Origin: Thereva unica
Lineage: Eukaryota; Arthropoda; Insecta; Diptera; Therevidae
DNA: 64,000 bases
Direction of reading: 5' to 3'
Assembly: GCA_949987705.1 (NCBI GenBank)
Contig: OX465281.1
Coordinates: forward strand, 166,670,516-166,734,515
Shown piece by piece: positions 41,007 to 49,965 of this stretch (position 1 is the first letter of the stretch; every line of letters begins with the position of its first letter). A program made the position numbers and the translations under genes. A model generated the notes under the pieces. It was not told the origin of the DNA and did no database searches. It was given only the letters and a program-made list of their open reading frames with translations.

Positions 41007-41380
41007 ATCTGCTCGTGGAAATAATAATGAATTGCTAGAACGAATAAAATACCGGCTAAAAATTTCAAAGTGTTGATTGTACAAAGTATGATCTTTGATT
41101 TAGGTTGTTCTGTAAGTGGTGCTAGCTGATCTTTGAATCGTCCGCATTCGTCTTTCCTATTAACATAGATACAGTGTGGTGAACGATGTCTATGATCAAA
41201 ATCTACATCCGATGCGCAACTCATAGCATTTATCTGCAGAGAACAAAAGTAACATTGAACACGGTCTTTGATGTTTGTGTAAAAAAATCCACTTTTCGCT
41301 AGCTGGTCTGCTGTATCTAAGTCTATTGCTAGATTATCGAATGTTTTCAAACGATCGTATTCTTGTTTCCAGTTTAACAT
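41003..41380 (-). CDS. BIR-domain (IAP-like) protein with C-terminal membrane segment
   Basis: ATG at 41380, 125 codons. Residues 8-71 form a BIR domain: RLKTFDN at the start, LAKSGFFYT, and zinc ligands C43, C46, H63 and C70 with the canonical spacing C-x2-C-x16-H-x6-C. The usual Trp after the second ligand is replaced, and the Gly-rich turn before Phe is retained (KSGFFY). Residues about 97-121 (IILCTINTLKFLAGILFVLA and onward) are a membrane span; there is no RING. BIR proteins of baculoviruses and insects restrain caspases (established); a membrane-anchored single-BIR form in a Polinton is inference. It lies 22 bp downstream of the integrase stop on the same strand. Confidence 0.82.
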   Translation of the reverse strand: MLNWKQEYDRLKTFDNLAIDLDTADQLAKSGFFYTNIKDRVQCYFCSLQINAMSCASDVDFDHRHRSPHCIYVNRKDECGRFKDQLAPLTEQPKSKIILCTINTLKFLAGILFVLAIHYYFHEQI

Positions 41381-41401
41381 TTTGAATGAGTGTAACAGCT
41401 T

Positions 41402-42316
41402 TTATATCACGTCTTTTATATTAATCCAAGAATTGTGTTTTGAAGGAAAACCAAGCCACTTCACTAGAACCTGATTACCGCGCCTTTTTATAACCTTTTC
41501 TACTAAATAGACATCAGGGTTTTTCACTCGAGCAATTTCCTGTTCATAAAATCTGCCTTGAATTATATTTCCTTGGTAATCTTCTAGAATATATGTTGTC
41601 GGGTAAACAGGTTTAACTTCTTTTATTTTAAAGATCTCTGTGGACCAATTAGGTGTATAGCCTTTTTCGAATACATGTTTATGTCTACTTATACGAACAA
41701 AATCACCTGCTTTGTATTTAGACTTTGACTTTATTTTGGGGTAATTATACACTGATAATAAACGTTTTTCGTTATGCAGACCAACATCTACAGGTCTCAT
41801 CTTAATCGTACGATGTTTTGTTGTATTGTAGTCTTCTGTCAACTTGGTCAACATGCTAATCCAGTGATAATTACCATTCATGCTGAATTCTTTCCACATC
41901 ATATTTTTCAACGTTCTGTTAAATCTTTCTACAATTGAGGCTTTCAGAGTACTGTAGCTGGAATAATGGTTTATTTCGTAATCTTTCATCAGTTGACGAA
42001 ACGGTTTATTAAAAAACTCTTTTCCATCATCGGTTTGTAAATTTCTTGGAATCCGTCCTGTATTAAAAATCGAGTGCACTGCTTTTACAACTTCAGACGC
42101 CTTTTTAGATTTTAAAGGCAATGTCCATGCATACTTCGAAAAGGTATCAATTACAGTGAGAAGAAAACGAAACCCCTGATTTTCTGATGAGTAAGAACCC
42201 ATTTCGACCAAGTCTGCCTGCCACAAATCATCTATACCTTTGGTAGTGGCATGTCGACGTTTAAAATTTTTTCGCACTGGTTTATGCAGTTCGTTGATTA
42301 TCTGTCTTCTGCTCAT
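41402..42316 (-). CDS. Polinton integrase with chromodomain
   Basis: ATG at 42316, 304 codons. The retroviral-type core has catalytic Asp35 in WQADLVEM, Asp96 in LQTDDGKEFF and Glu130 in SIVERFNRTLK, so the DDE triad is intact. FLLTVIDTFSKYAWTLPL is the second strand of the RNase H fold. A beta-rich linker (YKAGDFVRISRHKHVFEKGY) precedes a C-terminal chromodomain (VEKVIKRRGNQVLVKWLGFP, HNSWINIKDVI). The N-terminal zinc-binding HHCC domain seems short or absent. It would integrate the element DNA. It is divergent from the ATPase gene, sharing a promoter region of under 60 bp. Confidence 0.92.
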   Translation of the reverse strand: MSRRQIINELHKPVRKNFKRRHATTKGIDDLWQADLVEMGSYSSENQGFRFLLTVIDTFSKYAWTLPLKSKKASEVVKAVHSIFNTGRIPRNLQTDDGKEFFNKPFRQLMKDYEINHYSSYSTLKASIVERFNRTLKNMMWKEFSMNGNYHWISMLTKLTEDYNTTKHRTIKMRPVDVGLHNEKRLLSVYNYPKIKSKSKYKAGDFVRISRHKHVFEKGYTPNWSTEIFKIKEVKPVYPTTYILEDYQGNIIQGRFYEQEIARVKNPDVYLVEKVIKRRGNQVLVKWLGFPSKHNSWINIKDVI

Positions 42317-42372
42317 TGTGCAGAATGTATAAATACCTGCAGTTGAATGACCAGTTTATATACAAAGCAAAA

Positions 42373-43065
42373 ATGATCAAGTTTAATCACCCATTTACAA
42401 TGATGGTTGCGGGGCCTTCGGGATGTGGCAAAACAACATTTATAAAAAATCTTCTTAATACCAATCAGGTATTTATAGAACCGCAAATTAGAAAAATTAT
42501 ATGGTGTAATGCAGAACACGGTGCACTACCTACGGATATCAAACTGCAAAACATCGAATATTTAAATGCTATACCGGAGGAGTTTGTAAATCACGTAAAC
42601 GAACCAACGTTGATTGTTATAGATGACATGATGTTAAATGCATATAGTAAAGAAGTTTGTGAGCTATTCACTAAGGGGTCTCATCATCGTAATTTCTCAG
42701 TAATTCTTGTGACACAAAACGTATTCCATCAAGTAAAATTCAGTCGTGATATATCGCTCAATTGTAAATATCTTGTTGTATTTAAAAACCCCCGGGATAA
42801 AAGTCAATTTACACATCTGGCCCGACAAATTTACCCAGAAAATAGTTTAGAACTTGTGAGAATATATAAAGAGATAACTCAAATGCCTTACGGGTATTTG
42901 CTAATTGATTTAACTCAGGGCATTAACGACGTCTTAAGATTTCGTACTGATATATTTAATAAACACTTTGTAACCTGTTTTTTCCCGCAAAACTCTTTAA
43001 ATGGTAAAAATGGCGTCACGAATGAAACGATTAAGGGAGAACAAGCATATGCTATATATGCTTAA
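42373..43065 (+). CDS. Polinton genome-packaging ATPase (FtsK/HerA type)
   Basis: The likely start is the ATG at 42373 (MIKFNHPFTMMVAGPSGCGK); an in-frame ATG at 42325 is also possible. Walker A is GPSGCGKTT (residues 15-23) and Walker B is TLIVIDDMM (about 79-87), followed by a sensor-like ILVTQN. This matches the A32-like packaging ATPases of Polintons, adintoviruses and large DNA viruses, which translocate DNA into capsids (established). About 231 residues, full length for the family. The C-terminus overlaps the start of the next ORF (43001). Confidence 0.92.
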   Translation: MIKFNHPFTMMVAGPSGCGKTTFIKNLLNTNQVFIEPQIRKIIWCNAEHGALPTDIKLQNIEYLNAIPEEFVNHVNEPTLIVIDDMMLNAYSKEVCELFTKGSHHRNFSVILVTQNVFHQVKFSRDISLNCKYLVVFKNPRDKSQFTHLARQIYPENSLELVRIYKEITQMPYGYLLIDLTQGINDVLRFRTDIFNKHFVTCFFPQNSLNGKNGVTNETIKGEQAYAIYA

Positions 43066-43353
43066 AAAGGCTAAACCAAATCTGAGAAAGTCCATCATAC
43101 AAAATGCTGACCCTGAGGTTATAAAAACTCTTTGTGAAATTACACTCAACCCTTAAAAGGTAACCACATGCCGCATGGAAATATCTACAACTCACTGTGT
43201 AGGTATAAAAAGGACATGCGTAAATTGATTTGCGCAAAGAGATCTGTTGCTAAACAGCGTAAAATACTAGTGCAACGAAGAGGTTTTTTACCAGTTTTAT
43301 TAGGAAGTGTACTATCAGGAGTTATCGGCTCATTAATTGAAAAATACGCATAG
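43001..43353 (+). pseudogene. Small Polinton protein with basic body and hydrophobic C-terminus (frameshifted)
   Basis: ATG at 43001 starts a basic protein (MKRLRENKHMLYMLKKAKPN) that stops at about 43154-43156. The matching frame resumes around 43150 and continues as HGNIYNSLCRYKKDMRKLIC, AKQRKILVQRRGFLPVLLGS and a Gly-rich hydrophobic tail ending at 43353. A one-base shift joins the two. The layout, with basic repeats followed by a QRGGFLP-like hydrophobic end, is familiar from insect Mavericks, where the protein's role is unknown to me; a virion protein is plausible. Confidence 0.6.
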
Positions 43354-43372
43354 AAATAGTGGACTTAACAAG

Positions 43373-44145
43373 ATGCTACTTCTGTCGCCAGAGGTTTACA
43401 ACAGGCTTAAAGATGAAATTGAAATGACTGCAAATCAATCCATTTTTGATAGAGCAATGAAATACTACAGAATAAAGACATGAATGATTCCGAAAAATGG
43501 TATAGCTATCGAAACCAACTAATTTCATTTTTAAATCACAATCGGAAATCCAAACGAATGTTGGATAAAGAAACAAATTTTTACTTGCCACGTGAACATA
43601 ATGTCAAACAAAAAAGTTTAAGAGATAGTACCACACAAACGAAAATTATATTTAAAGATGATGTGTTAACACAGACTTCACCACCACCAGCAAAGGATTT
43701 CCTAACCGAAGAAGAAGTCTTTGAAGAAGCACGTAACATAACCCCGCCAAGAAGATCTTTATCACCAGCCGCCAAAAGACGATTATCAGCTAGCGGAATA
43801 GCAAAAACTCTAAGGCCACCACCAAAATTACTAAGAACAACATCTGCACCTAATGCACGTGAAAAGGATTATAAAAAAATCACAGCTGAGGATGGTGTAA
43901 CGCAGTATACTGTACCTATGAATATGACTGCCGATGAAGCTAGCGAACATATAGAAGAATTAGAACAAAGTGAAAAACAAAAAGCAGTCCAGAAACAGTC
44001 TATATTAATACCCTCTCCGCTAGAATCTGGTCAATATATGCTTTCATTTCCTTTACGTAAGCTCGGTGTAAGACAGAGTGAGCGTCTGAAGACTAAAAAG
44101 GATAGAACTACAAGTACGTCGGACATTGCTTGGGAAAGACTGTAA
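43373..44145 (+). pseudogene. Polinton hypothetical protein (frameshift near 43478)
   Basis: A first part from the ATG at 43373 (MLLLSPEVYNRLKDEIEMTA) stops at 43479-43481. The second part from 43480 begins NDSEKWYSYRNQLISFLN. Together they match the pattern of a Maverick protein with an N-terminal helical region, a W-x-x-Y box and a long Pro/Ser/charged linker (PPRRSLSPAAKRRL). The C-terminal half (QYMLSFPLRKLGVRQSERLK) ends at 44145, 3 bp before the next ATG. Function is unknown; it may be structural. Confidence 0.55.
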
Positions 44146-44148
44146 ACA

Positions 44149-45714
44149 ATGCCAGTGGAAATAAAAGAAAATGATTTTTACGTATGTGTTTTAAGTAATA
44201 ACTCTATGCAATTTTACCCGGAAAATACGCTATCGGCTTTTACAAATGCACTTGCTAAACCATGGAAGTTTCATGGGAACTGGCGTGTTGGAGTAACTGA
44301 AATCGCATTACCAAATTTTGAAATAACAAAACGTGCAATCTCCAACAACGGGGGAAATGTGCGTAAACGAGTGAGGCGTGAATATGACCAGTTAAAGGAA
44401 ACTAGAAAGCAGCATCAAAAGGATTTTAAAATACTTAGCATCAAAATAAATGAAAATGTAAAACTTGAATGGACACCAGAAAACCTTGAACAAGTTAGTT
44501 ACAGACCTGGACAAATAAACCTTTCAGCATTTTTATTAACATTTTATAATGCAGTTGCACCTTCATGGTATACCATGTACTTGAATGATGTTAAATCGAA
44601 AATGTGGAAGCGCTTAGAAGATGACCACTTTAATGAAGTTATCCCTGAAATAAAGTATAAGCAGGAGCCAGACGAATACATATTGCACATATATCAAGGA
44701 AAAAAGACTTCAGAAAACGTTATTTTAAAATATAAGAACTATGAATCAATTGAAGATTTTGTTGATGATGTATTTGGTTAAGTTCCTAGGAAGAATAGAA
44801 AACATCCTGTTTTGAAGAATACAATAGACAATTATACACATCCAACGGCTAGCATAAAAACAGCTGAAAATAAAGAGAAAAAAGGTAGTGAAAAGAAGCA
44901 TGATGTATTCGAACTCCGTTTAGAGGAATTGGGTGTTACGATAAAAAAAAAACCACTACCCTCACACTTGAATGTTAAAGATCTCATGACATTGCTTTTA
45001 GCCAATTTACACTTTGACGATAAACAACTTAGCGAGGAAGAAAAACATAAACGAATTATTGAAATTAAAAATACAATTTTTGAAATATTGAATAGACTGA
45101 AGAAAGATTCACTCAAAGCAAAAACACCCGAGCAACGGAAAATAACTAAAAACAGTGAAATTTTGCAGGTCCCATATGAAAAACAAAGCTCGGGCGAATT
45201 TTTATCTACACCAGTACCTATTAATACAAACATAGATAATCTGTCAAACTTCATCACAGATGTATTTCTACAAACACCTGAAAACAAACGTAATCCTGAT
45301 GCATTGTTGACAGAAATAAAAGAGTCATTTGACACTGCGGGCTTACGCCAAGAGCATATGTAAATAATGGAAAAAATTAATTCTCTTGATACAACAATTA
45401 AAGAATTAATGTTACGATTACCAAGAAGTACACAAGAAACTACAAAAAATTGCTCTGAGAAAAATATAATTCATATATACACTGATATTATTCAACCTAG
45501 AGCTATAGGCGACAAACTAGTAAGATATCTACGAATAATACCGATTCAAGAGTGTGGTACTATATTAAGATTTGAACATGTAGAATACTGTCCCATTGAA
45601 AAAACTTTTATTGAAAGTATTTCTATCAAAATAACTGATCATCAAGGTGAGTTAGTGGACTTTAAAACAAGTTATATTCCTACATATGTAATGCTACATT
45701 TTAAAAGACAATAA
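44149..45714 (+). pseudogene. Minor-capsid-like Polinton gene, one frame with two in-frame TAA codons
   Basis: Three ORFs, 44149-44781, 44812-45363 and 45367-45714, share one frame and are separated only by TAA at 44779-44781 and 45361-45363. The N-terminus (FYVCVLSNNSMQFYPENTLS) and WRVGVTEIALPNFEI resemble the conserved start of a large Maverick virion protein. The C-terminus (IIHIYTDIIQPRAIGDKLVR then LRIIPI) resembles its conserved end. The middle is charged and helical. I infer one ancestral gene of 522 codons, possibly the minor capsid/penton type. Alternatively three real ORFs arose by stop gain. Confidence 0.6.
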
Positions 45715-45771
45715 AAACTATAAATATTTGCGCAACAGGCTGTTCTTGCATAGTATAAATAGAATTACGAG

Positions 45772-46290
45772 ATGGATTCTTATTATACACGTTATTATTT
45801 AATACAAAGCGGCGGCGGCCTGTCAGATATTGGAGAATTATATCGTGGTCCAGTTATTTATCAACGTGGAAGAGGTATCGGTAGCTTCTTCAGTGCATTA
45901 TTTCGACACTTAAAACCCATAGCTACATCAGGATTAAAAACATTGGCACAACAGGTTGTAAAAACAGGACAAGCTATAATACAGGATAAAAATATCAACA
46001 GCAAATCAGTTAAAGATATTTTAAAAGAACAAGGTCGAGTTGTTGTTCAAGATTTAGCTCAGAAAGGTATAAATAAACTGTTTGACGGAATGAAAGGTGC
46101 AGGTATAAAAAGACCTAATCCGTTTACAACTCTACAGTTAAAACCAGCTGTTAAACGCAAAAGACGTGGAAAAACACCTAAACGGCCGAGAAATTGTAAA
46201 ACTGAAAATCAAAGCAAAGGAATAAAAGCAAGAGTTTTGAAAACAAAACGAAAGATACGTAAACGTATACTGGACATTTTTGATAAGTAA
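45772..46290 (+). CDS. Basic Polinton virion-like protein
   Basis: ATG at 45772, 172 codons, intact. The N-terminus YYLIQSGGGLSDIGELYRGP with RGRGIGSFFSALFRHLKP is a Gly-rich amphipathic start seen in insect Mavericks. A helical middle (VVQDLAQKGINKLFDGMKGAG) is followed by a very basic C-terminal tail rich in Lys/Arg (KRKRRGKTPKRPRN). By analogy to adenovirus pVI/pX it may act in membrane lysis or DNA condensation; this is inference from composition only. It sits between the minor-capsid-like gene and the capsid gene on the same strand. Confidence 0.65.
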   Translation: MDSYYTRYYLIQSGGGLSDIGELYRGPVIYQRGRGIGSFFSALFRHLKPIATSGLKTLAQQVVKTGQAIIQDKNINSKSVKDILKEQGRVVVQDLAQKGINKLFDGMKGAGIKRPNPFTTLQLKPAVKRKRRGKTPKRPRNCKTENQSKGIKARVLKTKRKIRKRILDIFDK

Positions 46291-46298
46291 TAAACATA

Positions 46299-48041
46299 AT
46301 GTCGTACAAAGAATGCATGAAATCAGAATTGGATCTTTTTTCAACACCACCAGTTCAGAGCAATATTTTGAAAACAGAAGAAGTAGCATATAAGCCAATA
46401 GCCTCGCTCGACAACTCCTCCGTTCTAGAGTTTGTAACTTTGGGTCATGGAGATACATACCGTGATTTATCTAGCATCTATCTTCGTTTAAAACTGCAGT
46501 TAATTAAAATAAAAGATGGAAAAGAAGAACTTTATCCAGATGATGGTGATGCTCCAGGTTTAATAAACAATAGGGGTATTCACGCTAAAGTGTATCATTG
46601 TAAACGGTGTAAATATACAATGCAAATTTACAACGAAGAGTGAACGCTCCGTTTGCAATCTATTGTAAATACATACTTTTTGTTAGAATTTCTCTTCCTT
46701 TTTCTTTTATTTTGTTCAATTGAATTATTCTAAAGTTTTAAAATAGAATTAAATAGATTTAAATAAATGAATTTATTCAATTTTCCATATCCTGATCCAC
46801 TTTGAACACCTGTCAAATATATTAATACAACGATACAATACGTAATACAACACTTTTTAGTGTAGTAAAATTACAACGCTCTTGTAAATATTTTTATATG
46901 AGTAAGCCTTGTATTATTTTACAAAGGTGTAACCAAATACACTCAATACAACGATACAAGGCTGAATACAACAAAGCGTGAATACCCCTAATATTTTACA
47001 CTCCATATTTCGCCAGTGCACCGTATATTTAAATGGAAAACCAATTGCTCAAACCGATCGCAATTACAATTACCGCGCTTATATTGAAAATTTATTAAAT
47101 TATGGCAAAGATGCGGCATCTACCCATTTGGAGTCGGTTGGCTGGTATCTTGACAAAGATGACGCGGAAATTGCAGATATCGATAAACCCGTTGCTGAAT
47201 TACACCAAGGCTATTTAGATCGCAGAAACTCTTCAATAAAAGTAATGTGGTTGAATTGATGGGGAAAATCCATACTGACTTGCTTAATCAGGATAAGTTG
47301 CTATTAAACGGTGTCGATTTACGTGTTGTTTTATCGCTTGAAAAACCAGAATTTTATATTTTATCCAAGGACGGTACCGACTCACCACAATTAAAAATCT
47401 TGGATGCAACCATGTACATGAATCACGTGACAGTTAATCCGAATATTTTATTAGCACATGAGACAGTTTTACAGCGATCAAACGCCATATACCCATACAA
47501 GCGAGTTGAAGTTAAAAGTTACACTATTCCAGCAAACACATTCACACTTTCACTGGATAATATCGTCATCGGACAGTTACCGAACTTAATAATTTTTGGT
47601 ATGGTGGACAATGATGCTTACACGGGCAGAAGAACAAAGAACCCCTTCAACTTTAAACATAACAACATTACCAGATTCAATTTATCAGTGAACGGCGTTC
47701 AGATACCAAATCAACCTCTCGAATTTGACAACTCAAAAGATAATCCGATTAGTACACGCGGATACAATACGTTATTCAGGGGAACAGGTATTCATTATTT
47801 CGATAAAGGTCATCAAATATCCAAGAAATTATTTGACAAGGGATGTTTTCTTCTCGCTTTCGATTTAACAACAGACAATTCATATAACGCGACTTGCGGC
47901 AATTTACTAAATCAGGGAACAGTACGAGTTGAAGGAAAATTTAGAGACGCGTTAAAAAATAGTGTGACATGCATTGTATATACCGAGTACGATGGAAGCA
48001 TTGAAATTGACAAGGATCGAAATGTTTACACAAATTTTTAA
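46299..48041 (+). pseudogene. Polinton major capsid protein, split by a MITE and a frameshift
   Basis: ATG at 46299. The first part (SNILKTEEVAYKPIASLDNS, LEFVTLGHGDTYRDLSSIYL) is the conserved N-terminus of Maverick double-jelly-roll capsid proteins. It is cut at 46572 by a 416-bp MITE and continues in the same frame at 46991 (NILHSIFRQCTVYLNGKPI, NYNYRAYIENLLNYGKDA). A one-base frameshift near 47225 moves the frame to the ORF ending at 48041 (VVLSLEKPEFYIL, YPYKRVEVKSYTIPAN, GTGIHYFDKGHQI, GCFLLAFDLTTDNSY). Without the MITE it would be about 440 codons. It would form the icosahedral shell of the element's putative virion. Confidence 0.82.
46573..46988. mobile_element. 416-bp MITE in the capsid gene
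   Basis: Perfect 14-bp ends GGGGTATTCACGCT and AGCGTGAATACCCC, flanked by TA (46571-46572 and 46989-46990). Removing it and one TA restores the capsid frame. The right half contains the repeated phrase ATACAACGATACAA (about 46823 and 46947). The superfamily is not resolved; the TA target suggests a mariner-like origin. Confidence 0.88.
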
Positions 48042-48106
48042 ATCTATATAAGGTGGATACGATATGTTCCAACTGTTAGTTGGTGAATTGATTTATTACG
48101 GTAACA

Positions 48107-48445
48107 ATGAGCTGTTTAATTAATGTGGAATACTTTTGTGGAGGTGAATATACCTTCTTTAAAAAAGTCTCTTTCGCTGGATTCACTGTGCAAAATAAAA
48201 CGTTTGCGAAGGAAATAATTTTTAAATATCCAACATCTACTACAGAATGCAACGAGCAACAACAATCAACTAAATTTGGTAACCTTGAACTAAAACGGAT
48301 AGATGAAGACCTTATAAAAACTCTGGCGAAATTTAAGACAATCTTTGTTCGTGGAACACCAACTAAGGAGTTTATAAATAACTACGTGACATCTCTCACC
48401 AATGTCATTGACCTAGAAGCAGCATTTACCTGTGAACAAGAATGA
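48107..48445 (+). CDS. Polinton hypothetical protein, 112 aa
   Basis: ATG at 48107, intact. It contains EYFCGGEYTFFKKVSFAGF, FAKEIIFKYP and LAKFKTIFVRGTPTKEFINN, giving a mixed alpha/beta protein without a motif I can name. Its stop overlaps the protease start (ATGA at 48442-48445), implying coupled expression. A similar small gene (KTIFVRG then a terminal D/L box) is also seen in the interrupted minus-strand protein at 55695 (STIYVKGLEKEKFIRKYL), suggesting the two are paralogues. Confidence 0.65.
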   Translation: MSCLINVEYFCGGEYTFFKKVSFAGFTVQNKTFAKEIIFKYPTSTTECNEQQQSTKFGNLELKRIDEDLIKTLAKFKTIFVRGTPTKEFINNYVTSLTNVIDLEAAFTCEQE

Positions 48446-48969
48446 ACACGATCGAGCTTGCAACTGCATTGACAAATAATCGCGTAACAAACAAATTTTT
48501 TAGAGGAGTCTTCCCATGCAACCATCTACCACAAAAAATAAAAAAACCAGCATGTGTCATAGCTAATACAGATCCAGCACACAAAGACGGAACTCATTGG
48601 GTTGCATGTTATTTCCCTAAACAAGGCTCGGCAGAGTACTTTGACTCATTTGGAAGGTATCCCACCAATAAATATTTTCAAAGATTTCTACTAAATAATT
48701 CAAAGAATTTTTTGAATAATAAAAAACGATTGCAAAGTCAATTTTCAGCAACTTGTGGACATTATTGCTGTGTATTTCTATATTCACGATGCAGGGGAAA
48801 AAGCTTGAAAACTTTTTTAAAAGAATTCGCCTCCAGCGATCTCAGTTCAAATGATAATAAAATTATTAATTTATATTTAAAGAATTTTTCACAAAATGGT
48901 GGAGATTTCTGTAACCAATCATGCAAAGCAGAGGTCAGTACTATAAAAACCCCAAACAGAGGATGTTAA
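48442..48969 (+). CDS. Polinton adenain-like cysteine protease
   Basis: ATG at 48442, 175 codons, intact. The catalytic layout of C5/C48 (adenain/Ulp1) proteases is visible: His52 in DGTHWVACYF, Asp68 in EYFDSFG, Gln98 (LQSQF) and Cys105 in SATCGHYCCVFLY. Length is normal for Polinton PRO. It is expected to mature capsid proteins (established for adenain and predicted for Polintons). It overlaps the preceding ORF by ATGA. Confidence 0.9.
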   Translation: MNTIELATALTNNRVTNKFFRGVFPCNHLPQKIKKPACVIANTDPAHKDGTHWVACYFPKQGSAEYFDSFGRYPTNKYFQRFLLNNSKNFLNNKKRLQSQFSATCGHYCCVFLYSRCRGKSLKTFLKEFASSDLSSNDNKIINLYLKNFSQNGGDFCNQSCKAEVSTIKTPNRGC

Positions 48970-48999
48970 TATTCAGTATATAAGTTTAAATTGAGTAGC

Positions 49000-49410
49000 A
49001 TGGAGCCATCACGTAAGAGACAAAGGACCACTGGTGCTAAAGGAGAAAAGAAGTTGTCCAAATGTGAAGCAAAAGTTGTGGGTGAAAATCTGTTATTAAA
49101 CTACACATATCATCTGGACGATTGTCACAACCGGAAAATAATTCTCGGATTTGACCCATCATCATTTAAGGCAAAAATAGTGTTTCATCGCCACGGACTC
49201 ATACCAATATCAGTATCTTATTCTGAATGGACAACAATTTACAGCTATCTTAGCGCTTTAAAAATCAAAATGGAAAATACATCTCCAGCAAATCAACCAA
49301 AGCTGCAAAAAGAACACAAAATCCCCGTTGGCAGTGGCAGCATCACCTTAAGACAGGCTGAACTTTGTAAACTATTTGAAATTTTTAAACATCGTTATGT
49401 ACCACAATAA
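49000..49410 (+). CDS. Polinton hypothetical protein, 136 aa
   Basis: First ATG at 49000 (MEPSRKRQRTTGAKGEKKLS). A basic N-terminus is followed by a compact beta-rich region (NLLLNYTYHLDDCHNRKIIL, FKAKIVFHRHGLIPISVSYS) and a C-terminal helix (LRQAELCKLFEIFKHRYV). It may be a small DNA-binding or capsid-associated protein; I recognise no named domain. Polyadenylation-like AATAAA motifs follow at about 49613-49625. Confidence 0.6.
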   Translation: MEPSRKRQRTTGAKGEKKLSKCEAKVVGENLLLNYTYHLDDCHNRKIILGFDPSSFKAKIVFHRHGLIPISVSYSEWTTIYSYLSALKIKMENTSPANQPKLQKEHKIPVGSGSITLRQAELCKLFEIFKHRYVPQ

Positions 49411-49641
49411 CAATGCTGCGGATAGTGTGAAAGAATGTTATAGAAAATATGTTGAAAAATGTAAAGAAAAAATGTATTGACATTAGCATGCGAAGATTTT
49501 TTTATTCCAAGTCGAACATCTTATGTACACTTAAATTATTCTCGACTTTTTTATGAAATACCGTTGTACTGTATTGCAAATCTTGTTTTTGATACGATAA
49601 ATTTTGAATGCAAATAAATAAAATAAAACTAAAGATATCTT

Positions 49642-49676
49642 TTATTTAAAAAATTTATTCACTAACATGTATAAAT
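49642..49676 (-). pseudogene. C-terminal end of a Polinton gene split by the I-clade LINE
   Basis: On the minus strand these bases complete the reading that breaks at 55266: about 11 codons and the stop at 49642-49644. Confidence 0.7.
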
Positions 49677-49688
49677 ATATATTAACAC

Positions 49689-49965
49689 CAGTCGTCTGTG
49701 ATCTCTTGAAGTGAACAGTGCTAGTTGAGTTGATAGTCAAGTTAACGGTATTCAAACCAGTTTGTTCGGTTTTTTTATTGATTGTTTATCAGTGATTCAC
49801 TCGTTGAATAATTTTCTTTTTTTTTTTCAATTTCTTTTTCTTCTTTAGTGGCTAAGGATAAGTAACTCCTTAAATTTATTTATATTGAATTCTTATTTTT
49901 CTGTTCTTTTTTATTACTTTATTATAAATAAGCTCATTGCTCATATTTTGGGCATAAGCTCCAGC
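49689..49965 (+). promoter_or_regulatory. I-clade LINE 5' UTR / internal promoter region
   Basis: 277 bp between the TSD and the first ORF1 ATG, beginning CAGTCGTCTG with a downstream GGTATTCAAACC stretch. LINE promoters of this type are internal; motif-level proof is lacking. Confidence 0.5.
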
